DNA of 64,000 nt, taken from NCBI GenBank assembly GCA_024236035.1, contig JACKLG010000001.1, positions 62,001 to 126,000 on the forward strand, in the 5' to 3' direction. The notes beneath the pieces were generated by a model. That model was given only the letters and a program-made list of their open reading frames with translations. It did no database searches and was not told the DNA's origin. Position numbers and translations under genes: made by a program. Of the stretch, positions 25,466-34,163 are shown one piece after another. Numbering within the stretch: position 1 is the stretch's first letter; each line of letters starts with the position of its first letter. Origin of the DNA: Candidatus Paracaedibacteraceae bacterium. GTDB taxonomy: Bacteria > Pseudomonadota > Alphaproteobacteria > UBA6184.

Positions 25466-25939
25466 CTATGTTGAAAGTTTACTATACATTGGAGCCATTA
25501 ACCTTACAAACACAGGAAATATACAAATTCCTAAACAGGCATCGAATAATTGCCATGCAATAAAAAATCCTAAATTTAAGTTAGCTGCCAACAGCCATTT
25601 GCAGACTGTAATTGCAACGATTAATACGCTGATATTTTTCCAGAGATAAAAAAAATCCCTCCGCAACAGAAAGTGGTGATCTAAATATACTAAGCTCATT
25701 AATATTAGATACAAAAAAGTTTCTTCACCCAAAAAATGACTGCATAAACTATCATAAATTAAACCTAAACACACTAATAATGAGATAGGCACAAGATCAA
25801 AACGAAATACACACCAATAAAATATTGCTATATATGCTAACGATTGAATATCAGTAAAAATACTTAAGAGCACACAAAGAATTATAGTGAAACCCGGGAA
25901 GTATTGATAAAAACTTACTCTATTAATCAAAAATTTCAT
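25466..25939 (-). CDS. mreD: Rod shape-determining protein MreD
   Basis: 157 residues of very hydrophobic sequence, about five membrane segments, matching the size and position of MreD after mreC. Its start overlaps the end of mreC by 17 bp. MreD sequences are poorly conserved, so the call leans on position. It partners MreC in the elongation complex in the inner membrane. Confidence 0.82.
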   Translation of the reverse strand: MKFLINRVSFYQYFPGFTIILCVLLSIFTDIQSLAYIAIFYWCVFRFDLVPISLLVCLGLIYDSLCSHFLGEETFLYLILMSLVYLDHHFLLRRDFFYLWKNISVLIVAITVCKWLLAANLNLGFFIAWQLFDACLGICIFPVFVRLMAPMYSKLST

Positions 25940-26810
25940 TATCAGGAATGCCCTCTAGATTCGGAGGAATCACATAAACCAACATTGAATTATTATCTAT
26001 AGCATGAAAAGGAAGTACATTAATTAGATCATTTTTCTTCTTAATTAGACCTACATTTATTCCCCTTGGATATACCCCTCCTTGCCCAGAAGTTAATACT
26101 CTATCCCCATTTTTTATATTTTCAAAATTAGTAGTATAACTTAATACTAATCCTCGCTTAACATCTCCCTTGACAACACCACTTTCATTATTGCTCTCAA
26201 GATAGATAGGAATTGCAGACAACGGATGACTTAACAACATAACTTCTGAAGTTTTTTGGCTAACTTGCACAACCTTTCCCACAATGCCCTTTGAACTAAT
26301 TACTACAGAGTTTTTTTGAACACCAAAATTGCTTCCAATATTTAGAAATGCTTTGTGCGAAAAATAACGCCCTCTAGGAACAATTAATTGAGTAGTTAAT
26401 ATAGACGATGGTAGATTCTTTTTATATTTTAACGCCTCTTTTAATAATTTTATTTCTTGCCTTAGTCGCTGGACCTCTAGGCGCCATAACTGTATGGCAT
26501 CATCTTTTTCTTGTAATTGTTTTTCGTATTTTTTATAAGGGCGTATCAAATCTTGTATTTCTGTAGTTACATTTTTTGTAATATCCATGCTTAACCCTAC
26601 AACAGGTACCGCAACATCGGCCACTAGGTTTTTTATATTTTGAGTAAATTGTTGATTGCGATAATCTACGAAAGATAAAACAAGCGCCCCTAATATCGCA
26701 AATACAAGGGTAATCTTAGCCGCATTCAACCTAACTTTAAAAAAAGATGCAGAAGGCCAAATGCGTCTCCCAAACGTTGAATGCCTACGGCGATATTTAC
26801 GCAGATACAT
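25923..26810 (-). CDS. mreC: Rod shape-determining protein MreC
   Basis: 295-residue bitopic protein: a basic start, one membrane segment (about 33-50), a coiled coil (about 90-125, EKDDAIQLWRLEVQRLRQEI), then the double beta-barrel periplasmic domain with VPRGRYFSHKAFLNIGSNFG, SKGIVGKVVQ and VLTSGQGGVYPRGINVG, all family hallmarks. It links PBP2 to MreB. It begins 2 bp after mreB and overlaps mreD. Confidence 0.95.
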   Translation of the reverse strand: MYLRKYRRRHSTFGRRIWPSASFFKVRLNAAKITLVFAILGALVLSFVDYRNQQFTQNIKNLVADVAVPVVGLSMDITKNVTTEIQDLIRPYKKYEKQLQEKDDAIQLWRLEVQRLRQEIKLLKEALKYKKNLPSSILTTQLIVPRGRYFSHKAFLNIGSNFGVQKNSVVISSKGIVGKVVQVSQKTSEVMLLSHPLSAIPIYLESNNESGVVKGDVKRGLVLSYTTNFENIKNGDRVLTSGQGGVYPRGINVGLIKKKNDLINVLPFHAIDNNSMLVYVIPPNLEGIPDNEIFD

Positions 26811-26812
26811 GT

Positions 26813-27862
26813 TTAGACTTTAATTAATACATTCCTTAAAGTTTCCATATGTTCTAATGGTTTACCAGTACCCAACGCAACACAATCTAACGGTGCTTCA
26901 GCAACAGTAACAGGTAACCCTGTAGCAGATCTTAACAATTTATCTAAGTTGCGAAGCAACGCGCCACCACCTGTTAACACAATACCTCTATCCACTATAT
27001 CTGCTGCCAACTCTGGATCTGTTCTTTCTAACGCCATTTTAACGCTTCCCACAATCGCTTGAATAGGCTCTGCTATTGCTTCAGCAACTTGTCTTTCATT
27101 AATCGTAATTTCTTTTGGCACCCCTGCAATTAAATCACGACCTTTAATTTGTATTTCCAAACCATCATTTTCTATTGGAGCACACGCAGAAGCTATCTCT
27201 TTTTTTATACGTTCTGCTGTTGCTTCTCCTATAAACAAATTAAGTGTTTTACGAATATAAGAAATAATCGCCTCATCAATTACATCGCCTCCTACGCGCA
27301 ACGAATGAGAATAAACCAAACCACCAAGAGAAACGATTCCAACCTCCGTAGTTCCTCCTCCAATGTCTACGATCATAGATCCTGCAGGTTCAGTTACGGG
27401 AAGCCCCGCCCCTATCGCAGCAGCCATTGGCTCCTCCATCAAAAACACCTCTCGAGCTCCCGCATTTTCTGCAGAGTCTTGAATTGCTCTGCGTTCCACA
27501 GGCGTAGCACCAGATGGCACACAAATAATAATTTGAGGGCTAATAAATGAGCGACGTTTGTGTACTTTACGTATAAAATGTTTAATCATTTCCTCAGCAA
27601 TTTCAAAGTCTGCAATTACACCGTCTTTCATTGGACGTATTGCTCGAATATTGCCTGGAGTTTTTCCTACCATTTGTTTAGCTTCCTCACCAACGGCCAA
27701 TACTTTTTGTTTTCCATGCTGATCCATAATTGCCACAACCGAAGGTTCATTTAAAACAATCCCTTGTCCTCGGACATATACCAACGTATTTGCGGTCCCT
27801 AAGTCGATTGCCATATCCGCTGAAAATAACCCCTTTAACTTGGAGAAAATACTTTTTGACAC
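26813..27862 (-). CDS. mreB: Rod shape-determining actin homologue MreB
   Basis: 349 residues, normal length. Actin-type ATP motifs are seen: AIDLGTANTLVYVRG (about 17-31), VDIGGGTTEVGIVSLGG (about 161-177), and GIVLTGGGALLRNLD near 291. It polymerises under the inner membrane and guides wall synthesis. First gene of mreBCD, 3 bp from the stop of miaA on the same strand; the whole accA-miaA-mreBCD run may be cotranscribed. The presence of mreBCD and PBP2 implies a rod-shaped cell. Confidence 0.98.
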   Translation of the reverse strand: MSKSIFSKLKGLFSADMAIDLGTANTLVYVRGQGIVLNEPSVVAIMDQHGKQKVLAVGEEAKQMVGKTPGNIRAIRPMKDGVIADFEIAEEMIKHFIRKVHKRRSFISPQIIICVPSGATPVERRAIQDSAENAGAREVFLMEEPMAAAIGAGLPVTEPAGSMIVDIGGGTTEVGIVSLGGLVYSHSLRVGGDVIDEAIISYIRKTLNLFIGEATAERIKKEIASACAPIENDGLEIQIKGRDLIAGVPKEITINERQVAEAIAEPIQAIVGSVKMALERTDPELAADIVDRGIVLTGGGALLRNLDKLLRSATGLPVTVAEAPLDCVALGTGKPLEHMETLRNVLIKV

Positions 27863-27865
27863 AAT

Positions 27866-28798
27866 CTAATCCTTTTTATAAGTCTTTGTTTCCCATTTAT
27901 CGACAAAATTTAATATTTCATCAACTCCATTTTGATTTGTTTCGATTACCACATCCGATTTAAACTGATGTCTAAACCATGTTAGCTGTCGTTTGGCATA
28001 TTGGCGTGTTTTTGTTTGAGCAAGCTCAATTGCCTTGGCCGCAGAAATGTCACCTTTTAAGTAAGCATCTACTTCCGCAAAACCTATCGCCTTTACTGCA
28101 TAATTATTTGTTATATTAGAATACTTAGAATTGAACACCTGAACTTCTTCTATTATACCATTTGTCCACATTAAATCAAAGCGCTGATTAATTCTTTTAT
28201 ACAAAACATCTCGCTCACGGGTGCGCAATATCTTGATAAATTTTTGTTCATTTTGTGTTTGTTTTTTATACCAATCCCGCAAAGAGATTCCTGTTGCTTT
28301 TAGAACTGTCCAAGCCCTTAAAACACGCTGGGGATCTTTATGCTGTAAATGTTTAGGAAGATCAGGGTCTTTTTTAATTAAATCTTCAATTAGGTGTCCT
28401 AACCCATATGTTTGAACTAACCAGTCTGCATGTTGAAAAATAGTTTCTGGAATAGGAGGAATAGGCGCAATCCCGCCAAGCAGAACTTTTAAATAAAAAC
28501 CTGTACCACCCACTATAATAGGTCTTTTTCCTTGAGCATTAGCCCTGGAAATTTCTAATTCTACCAACTCTATCCATTTAATTACATCACACTTATTGCC
28601 AGGCTCAAATACACTATATAACGTGTGACGTTCTTCTTGCGTTTCTGGTTGAGCTGTTAAACAAGGCAACCCTTTGTACATCTGCAAGCTATCGGCATTG
28701 ATGATTATTCCGTCTAAAGCATCGCATACCTTTTCTGCTAAATCAGATTTTCCCCCTGCTGTTGGGCCAGTAATAATAATAGGATCTAATGTAGTCAT
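27866..28798 (-). CDS. miaA: tRNA dimethylallyltransferase
   Basis: Adds a dimethylallyl group to A37 of tRNAs that read codons starting with U; MiaB (at 53.8 kb) then methylthiolates it. 310 residues with P-loop GPTAGGKSDLAE (10-21), the DSLQMYKGL substrate motif (normally DSxQxYR), GGTGFYLKVLLGG and the C-terminal RQLTWFRHQF. It starts 16 bp after accA and is followed by mreB after 3 bp. All functional motifs are present. Confidence 0.96.
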   Translation of the reverse strand: MTTLDPIIITGPTAGGKSDLAEKVCDALDGIIINADSLQMYKGLPCLTAQPETQEERHTLYSVFEPGNKCDVIKWIELVELEISRANAQGKRPIIVGGTGFYLKVLLGGIAPIPPIPETIFQHADWLVQTYGLGHLIEDLIKKDPDLPKHLQHKDPQRVLRAWTVLKATGISLRDWYKKQTQNEQKFIKILRTRERDVLYKRINQRFDLMWTNGIIEEVQVFNSKYSNITNNYAVKAIGFAEVDAYLKGDISAAKAIELAQTKTRQYAKRQLTWFRHQFKSDVVIETNQNGVDEILNFVDKWETKTYKKD

Positions 28799-28814
28799 AT
28801 TGTTCCTATATTTT

Positions 28815-29762
28815 CTATAATCTACCCATCTGCAAAAATTTTTGCTGACGTTTAGAAATAAAAGTTTTTTGTTCTACACCATCATAATTTTTAAGTGCAG
28901 ACTCGACATATCGACCTACAGTTAATATTGTTTCTTCAGGGTGACGATGCGCTCCCCCCACTTTTTCAGGAATAATTTGATCAATTACTTTTAACTCATA
29001 TAAATCTTGAGCCGTAATCTTTTGCGCAGCAGCAGCAACCTCTTTTTTATCAGCATCTTTCCATAATATAGATGCACACCCCTCAGGAGAAATCACCGAA
29101 TAAATAGAATTTTCTAACATCATTATTGTATCCGCAACAGCTATGGCGATTGCCCCGCCAGAGCCTCCCTCGCCTATAATAGTGCTAATAATAGGAACCT
29201 CTACTTTTAAACAGGTTTCAATTGACCTAGCTATCGCTTCAGCCTGACCGCGTTCTTCCGCATCAATACCAGGATATGCACCGGATGTATTTACAAAACT
29301 TAAAATAGGAAGCCTAAACTGATTGGCCAAATCCATTAAACGAGCAGCCTTCCTATAACCTTCAGGTCTCGCGCAGCCAAAATTGTGCTTTATTCGGCTT
29401 TCAAGGTCTATCCCTTTCTGATGGCCCATTATAACAACTGAATAGCCCGCAAAACGTCCAAGCCCCCCTACAATCGCTTGATCTTCACCAAATTTTCGAT
29501 CACCCGCTAAAGGTGTAAAATCTTGAACCAAATGCTGAACATAATCTAAGAACTGAGGTCGTTTTTCATGGCGAGCAATTTGAACCTTCTGCCACGGAGT
29601 TAAGTTGTGATAAACTTTGTCCATCAATTTATGGGCTTTGTCTTCCATGGCTGCAATTTCTTTTGTTAGATTATAATCTTCTACACCCGCAAATTTTTTA
29701 AGTTCTGCGATTTTAGATTCAAGCTCAACGATATTTTTTTCAAAATCTAACACATTGCTCAT
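28815..29762 (-). CDS. accA: Acetyl-CoA carboxylase carboxyltransferase subunit alpha
   Basis: 315 residues, normal length. AccA pairs with AccD to move the carboxyl group from biotin to acetyl-CoA, the first step of fatty-acid synthesis. Family motifs include MDLANQFRLPILSFVNTSGA, IIGEGGSGGAIAIAVAD and SVISPEGCASILWKDA. It precedes miaA by 16 bp and follows nadK by 11 bp. accD, accB and accC are not in the window. Confidence 0.97.
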   Translation of the reverse strand: MSNVLDFEKNIVELESKIAELKKFAGVEDYNLTKEIAAMEDKAHKLMDKVYHNLTPWQKVQIARHEKRPQFLDYVQHLVQDFTPLAGDRKFGEDQAIVGGLGRFAGYSVVIMGHQKGIDLESRIKHNFGCARPEGYRKAARLMDLANQFRLPILSFVNTSGAYPGIDAEERGQAEAIARSIETCLKVEVPIISTIIGEGGSGGAIAIAVADTIMMLENSIYSVISPEGCASILWKDADKKEVAAAAQKITAQDLYELKVIDQIIPEKVGGAHRHPEETILTVGRYVESALKNYDGVEQKTFISKRQQKFLQMGRL

Positions 29763-29773
29763 AGTAATCTCTC

Positions 29774-30535
29774 CTAAAATTGCTCTGCAATAATCCGTTC
29801 TTCTAAGTGTGAATGAGGGCTAAATAAAACAGTAGCACTAAGTGAATGTTTTTGATGAACAGACACTTTAACAACCCTTTTAATTTCAACCATATCCGCT
29901 ACGGCATTAACTGGACGCTTTTTGGACTCTAATGTTTCAATTACAACATTGTCACTATTTTTCAATAATGCACCCTTCCAATTTTTAGGGCGAAAAGGAC
30001 TAATTGGCGTTAAAGCTAGAAGGTTTGCCTGAACAGGCAAAATAGGCCCACCCGCAGAGGAATTATATGCTGTACTGCCTGCTGGTGTTGAAACTAAAAT
30101 CCCATCTGCTATAAGCTTTGGCACGCGCACTATATCATTTACGAAAATCTTTAATTTAGCAGCCTGCGGTGATGCGCGAGTCACTGAAACATCATTAAAG
30201 GCAATAATGGTTTTTTCCACGTCCCAAATATCAACTGTTTTCATTTCTAAAGGATACAAGTGGAGTGGTTTAGCTTCATGAATTAAGGCCTCAATATCTT
30301 CATCACCTTCTTCATGAATTGAATTCATTAAAAAACCCAAGTTTCCTAAATTCATTCCATAAAAAGGCTTGCATAAATAATGATAATCCCTCAAAGCTTT
30401 TAACATAAAGCCATCTCCGCCTAAAACAGCTAAAAAATCAGCGTCTTCAGGCGCATAATTAGTATAACGTTGTTCCAACAAGTCCAACGTGCGTCGGGCT
30501 TTAATTTTATTCGCCGTAATAAAGGCAATTTTCAT
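29774..30535 (-). CDS. nadK: NAD kinase
   Basis: Phosphorylates NAD to NADP. 253 residues, on the short side for the family but with the GGDG motif at 39-42, MNLGNLGFLMN around 80, and a glycine-rich DGILVSTPAGSTAYNSSAGG region. It is placed between the ZnuA-like gene and accA, all on the minus strand with short gaps (20 and 11 bp), so one operon is likely. Confidence 0.94.
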   Translation of the reverse strand: MKIAFITANKIKARRTLDLLEQRYTNYAPEDADFLAVLGGDGFMLKALRDYHYLCKPFYGMNLGNLGFLMNSIHEEGDEDIEALIHEAKPLHLYPLEMKTVDIWDVEKTIIAFNDVSVTRASPQAAKLKIFVNDIVRVPKLIADGILVSTPAGSTAYNSSAGGPILPVQANLLALTPISPFRPKNWKGALLKNSDNVVIETLESKKRPVNAVADMVEIKRVVKVSVHQKHSLSATVLFSPHSHLEERIIAEQF

Positions 30536-30555
30536 GTCTGAAACTTACTGTTAAT

Positions 30556-31365
30556 TTATTGTGCCCACTTTACAATAGATTGGGTTATTCTTTCTATTAA
30601 AATATGATATCCATCTATACTTACGGGAACATTTATAGCTTCAGGATCCACCGTTAAGATACGAGAACATTGATTGCCCACCACGGTATGAATCACATTT
30701 AAAGGCACGTGGTGATCCTTAATAACTCCAGTGATTTCTTTTTCTTCTAATAATTTATATATTGATTTTAATCGGCGGGGGGTAACCGCAGCATCGGGGC
30801 TATCCATCATATACCCCACAATATTAATCCCATATTCTTTAGCAAAATATGATAAAAAAGGATACGTAATTAAAAAAGCTTTTGTTTTTAAAGTAGAGAG
30901 ATCTAAACTAATTTTTTTACTTAGATTAATTAACTTCTGCTGAAACTTTAACGCATTAGCATCAATCTGAGCATGTACTTTTTGTGGGTATATTTTTTTT
31001 AACCTGGCTGTTAACATTGGAAGTTTTTTTAAAATAATCCCTATTGACAACCAAGCAAATCCTTTATTTTCCTCAAAAACTTTTATATTATTATTGTTAA
31101 CCCTTATAATTTTCGCCATAAAGGGCTCATGAACAGGTCCGCTCCAAAATACAAGCGTTGCATTTTTTATTAACTTTATTTCAGACGGGCGAAGATGATG
31201 ATGATGACCACAATGACCATGACTGACCAATATTTTTGGTGTGTCTATTTCTTTAATTAAAGGAGCTATAATAAAATACAAAGGTTTTGAAGTGACCACT
31301 ACATTTGCGTATACAGAAGATATTTGTGCACATATTAAACCAAACAAAAGTAAAAAAAATTTCAT
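30556..31365 (-). CDS. ZnuA-like metal-binding lipoprotein fold, diverged
   Basis: 269 residues with a Sec signal (MKFFLLLFGLICAQISSVYA) and the cluster A-I fold of zinc/manganese ABC binding proteins: a His-rich loop HGHCGHHHH (49-57) followed by LRPSEIKLIKNATLVFWSG, as in ZnuA. However the later ligand positions differ. Where ZnuA has HxWLSP this protein has FAWLS (103-107), and where ZnuA has a His-Asp-Ala-Tyr segment it has ITYPFLSYF (166-174). So two of the usual three His ligands seem lost. No znuB or znuC gene is adjacent. It may bind a different metal, act as a periplasmic zinc carrier, or be failing. Cotranscription with nadK is likely (20 bp apart). Confidence 0.75.
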   Translation of the reverse strand: MKFFLLLFGLICAQISSVYANVVVTSKPLYFIIAPLIKEIDTPKILVSHGHCGHHHHLRPSEIKLIKNATLVFWSGPVHEPFMAKIIRVNNNNIKVFEENKGFAWLSIGIILKKLPMLTARLKKIYPQKVHAQIDANALKFQQKLINLSKKISLDLSTLKTKAFLITYPFLSYFAKEYGINIVGYMMDSPDAAVTPRRLKSIYKLLEEKEITGVIKDHHVPLNVIHTVVGNQCSRILTVDPEAINVPVSIDGYHILIERITQSIVKWAQ

Positions 31366-31542
31366 GTTTTTCTAAAAGTATAAGTGATCACACTATATAA
31401 AAAGGCTACGAAAGAAGCAAGCAATTTTATTTACATGCATTGTCAAAAAAGTAAAAAATTATTATTAATTCAATGCCGCCTATCAACTTTAATAAATCAC
31501 ACAAGGTATTTTTAAAAAAACCTAACAAATAATATTGATAAA

Positions 31543-33240
31543 TTAAAAATTTTCTTTATATTGCGTACCTGGACCATAGATCATATTATAAATATAATGT
31601 AATGAACTACTTAATATACTCAACGAAACATCAAATTGTTCTACCATTTCTTTTATAATTGCTGAAAAATCTCCTTTTGGCTCGATTAACTTTACTTGAT
31701 AACTATTAGATTCTAATTCTAAAAGCTTAGCCAAACATTCTACTGCATCGCTTAGATCTCCAACTTGGTCAACCAACCCATTGCCCACAGCTTGGTTACC
31801 TGTCCATACACGACCTTCTGCTAAACTCAAAATTTCTTCTTTAGATTTTGTGCGTCCATCACTTACAACTTCAATAAATCTATTATATGTATGCTCCAAG
31901 TTTTTTTGCAGGTATATTTTTTGCTTGGGTGTAAACCTAGAAAATATACTATTAATTGATACATTAGATCTATCTAATGATTCACTATTAACACCTAAAT
32001 CTTTCAACATTTCCTTTAATACAAATTTACCTGTGAACACACCTATTGAACCAGTTAGTGTAAATGGATTAGCTACAATATAATTTGCAGGTGCCGCAAT
32101 ATAATAGCCACCTGAAGCAGCAGCCCTTTGCATATAAACAACAACCTTATACTCCGTCTGAAAATGCTTAATTACTGACCATATTTTCTCACTAGCAAGT
32201 GCAGAGCCCCCAGGAGAATTAATACTTAATATTACCCCCCTCACATTACCCAGCCTATGCAAAGTTTCAAATATCTCTTTAACATATAACGGTGTAATAA
32301 CTTTCTCCCGTATCCCATAAGCCATACCATCGTCAACAATTGCACCCTCTAGTTTTACGATGGCAATAGTTTGTTTTGCTTTTTTTTCTGACTTCTCCAA
32401 ACCATACACATATTCTTCTAGCAATACGAACTTCTCATTACTTTCAACCTTATTGGAAATACCGTCGATTATGCCTAAGTTAAGTGCCTGCGCATCTAAA
32501 TAAGGGCCATTTGCCAAAATATCTATCCCTCCTTTTAGTTTAGATGGACGATTATAAATGATCTTTGTTAATACTTGTGTTTCCAAATCTTTTATCAAAG
32601 AAGATAGCATTTCTCTATTTTCTATGCTGAATGTTTTATAAATCAAGGGTTCTGGAGCCTTTTTATAACGCCCCTTCACCATAAAATCTGGCGTTATTTT
32701 CAATTTGTCTAATAATTCTCTAATAAAAATAAACTCCCCACCTAAAACTTCTCTCTCACTAACGCGGTTAATTGCTACCTCCCCTAGTCTCTGCAGACTT
32801 ATCTCATCACAATATGTGGCTAAAAAATATGATGGAAGCCCACCTCCTAAATTACCAAATGAACTTGCATAACATTTTATTTTTTTTCCTGAAGAACGAA
32901 AATATTCAATAGAGCGTCCCAAACTATACGCTTGTGAAAATGTCAGAAGAGGAAAATCCATATGAATTACAGCCGATTCAATTCTTGAATCATGAGCAGC
33001 AGCCTTTAAAGCCCGCGCTATATTCCATACATTTGGCTTAGAATGACTCCCGAAACCAAATGTAGCGCGCGTAGGAAAATCGGTTATTTGCTTGCTTAAA
33101 TGTATATAAAGCTGACTTTCATTCGGTACTTTTAGTAACGATGGTGAGAATAAAGATTTTATACTTAACCCAAGTATTAAAACCAGTGACAAAAATAAAA
33201 CACCAAGGCTTGCAAAAAAATATAATATAAATTTCTTCAT
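31543..33240 (-). CDS. sppA: Signal peptide peptidase SppA, long form
   Basis: A membrane-bound Ser/Lys protease that degrades cleaved signal peptides in the periplasm. 565 residues from the chosen ATG, the double-domain 67K type. One N-terminal membrane segment (about 3-25). The N-terminal half carries the general-base Lys region VKGRYKKAPEPL; the C-terminal half the nucleophile region NSPGGSALASEKIW and the TGSIGVFTGKFVLKE segment. The open frame extends 14 codons further upstream to a TTG, but the ATG ending at 33240 has GAAGAAA just upstream and starts the hydrophobic segment directly. It is transcribed towards the ZnuA-like gene with a 177-bp gap. Confidence 0.93.
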   Translation of the reverse strand: MKKFILYFFASLGVLFLSLVLILGLSIKSLFSPSLLKVPNESQLYIHLSKQITDFPTRATFGFGSHSKPNVWNIARALKAAAHDSRIESAVIHMDFPLLTFSQAYSLGRSIEYFRSSGKKIKCYASSFGNLGGGLPSYFLATYCDEISLQRLGEVAINRVSEREVLGGEFIFIRELLDKLKITPDFMVKGRYKKAPEPLIYKTFSIENREMLSSLIKDLETQVLTKIIYNRPSKLKGGIDILANGPYLDAQALNLGIIDGISNKVESNEKFVLLEEYVYGLEKSEKKAKQTIAIVKLEGAIVDDGMAYGIREKVITPLYVKEIFETLHRLGNVRGVILSINSPGGSALASEKIWSVIKHFQTEYKVVVYMQRAAASGGYYIAAPANYIVANPFTLTGSIGVFTGKFVLKEMLKDLGVNSESLDRSNVSINSIFSRFTPKQKIYLQKNLEHTYNRFIEVVSDGRTKSKEEILSLAEGRVWTGNQAVGNGLVDQVGDLSDAVECLAKLLELESNSYQVKLIEPKGDFSAIIKEMVEQFDVSLSILSSSLHYIYNMIYGPGTQYKENF

Positions 33241-33294
33241 TTTTTCTTCAATACTATTCCCTATATAAAAATTTACAAGCAATCACTCTGGTAA

Positions 33295-33339
33295 AAAAAC
33301 AGAGACGAAAAAACTTTTAAATCTCTCGCCTCTGTTTTT
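33295..33339 (-). terminator. Intrinsic terminator after ctrA
   Basis: Stem AAAAACAGAG...CTCTGTTTTT with inner CG pairs and an AT-rich loop, followed by a T-run on both strands. It ends the ctrA transcript and lies between sppA and ctrA. Confidence 0.75.
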
Positions 33340-33359
33340 CTTTTTTATACTTAACTTAT

Positions 33360-33389
33360 TTTCAGCCGCTCATATTTAAGCGGCTGAAA
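33360..33389 (-). repeat. Strong hairpin over the ctrA stop codon
   Basis: 11-bp perfect stem TTTCAGCCGCT/AGCGGCTGAAA with an 8-base loop, covering the last codons and stop of ctrA. With no T-run directly after, it may protect the mRNA 3' end. The terminator hairpin follows about 20 bp on. Confidence 0.7.
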
Positions 33390-34086
33390 TACTGTTATCC
33401 GTTTCACTTTGTTGAGGACCTCTTAACACATACCCTCTACCCCAGATAGTTTCAATGCAGCTGTCTCCATCTAAGGCTTTAGCCAATTTTTTTCTTAGTT
33501 TACACACAAAAACATCGATAATTTTTAATTCAGGCTCATCCAAACCACCGTATAAATGATTTAAGAACATCTCTTTAGTTAAAGTAGAACCTTTTCGCAT
33601 CGCTAAAAGCTCTAAAATTGCATATTCTTTTGAGGTTAACGGAATACCTTTTCCGTCTACTTCAGCTGTATGAGACTGCAAATTAATTGTTAATCTCCCT
33701 ATTTTTATAGTTGCATCAGCATGTCCACGCGCTCTTCTTACGATTGCATTGATACGCGCTATTAACTCATTCTTGTTGAACGGTTTTGTTAAATAATCAT
33801 CTGCACCTATACCAAACCCTTTGATTTTATCTTCAGTTTCTGTAAGTCCTGATAAAATTAATATTGGTGTTTTAACAGCTGCATTTCGCAACCGTTTAAT
33901 AACGTCAAAACCATCCATATCTGGCAACATTAGATCTAAAATGATAATGTCGTAATCATATAGTTTTGAAATTTCTACTCCTTCTTCTCCTAAGTTTGTA
34001 ACATCACAAACTATATTTGACGATTGCAACATTAATTCTACACTTTTGGAGACGGTAGGATCGTCTTCGATTAACAACACGCGCAT
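33376..34086 (-). CDS. ctrA: Cell-cycle response regulator CtrA
   Basis: OmpR-type regulator that in alphaproteobacteria controls division, polarity and, in Caulobacter, blocks the origin. 236 residues. Receiver domain 1-120 with acidic pair Glu7-Asp8-Asp9, phospho-acceptor Asp51 in IIILDLMLPDMDG, and Lys in DYLTKPFN. Winged-helix domain about 125-225 (LTSKEYAILELLAMRKG). The last two residues are Ala-Ala, the end known as the ClpXP recognition signal in Caulobacter CtrA. Upstream, a TTAA-N7-TTAA box at 34146-34160 suggests autoregulation. popZ lies directly upstream on the same strand. Confidence 0.96.
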   Translation of the reverse strand: MRVLLIEDDPTVSKSVELMLQSSNIVCDVTNLGEEGVEISKLYDYDIIILDLMLPDMDGFDVIKRLRNAAVKTPILILSGLTETEDKIKGFGIGADDYLTKPFNKNELIARINAIVRRARGHADATIKIGRLTINLQSHTAEVDGKGIPLTSKEYAILELLAMRKGSTLTKEMFLNHLYGGLDEPELKIIDVFVCKLRKKLAKALDGDSCIETIWGRGYVLRGPQQSETDNSISAA

Positions 34087-34145
34087 CGTAACAGGCTCCT
34101 TCTTTTTATTTTTTATTTTTATACTCTAGTAAAAGCCAAAAAAGT

Positions 34146-34160
34146 TTAATTTAAAGTTAA
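34146..34160. promoter_or_regulatory. Candidate CtrA-binding box
   Basis: TTAA-TTTAAAG-TTAA, a perfect TTAA-N7-TTAA, 60 bp upstream of the ctrA ATG and just after the popZ stop. In such AT-rich DNA this pattern is expected several times per 64 kb by chance; location upstream of ctrA is what makes it notable. Confidence 0.45.
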
Positions 34161-34163
34161 TCG

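Noticed and set aside
33241..33282. TTG start extending SppA by 14 codons
   Set aside because: The ATG ending at 33240 has a ribosome site and begins the membrane segment; the extension is polar with no support.
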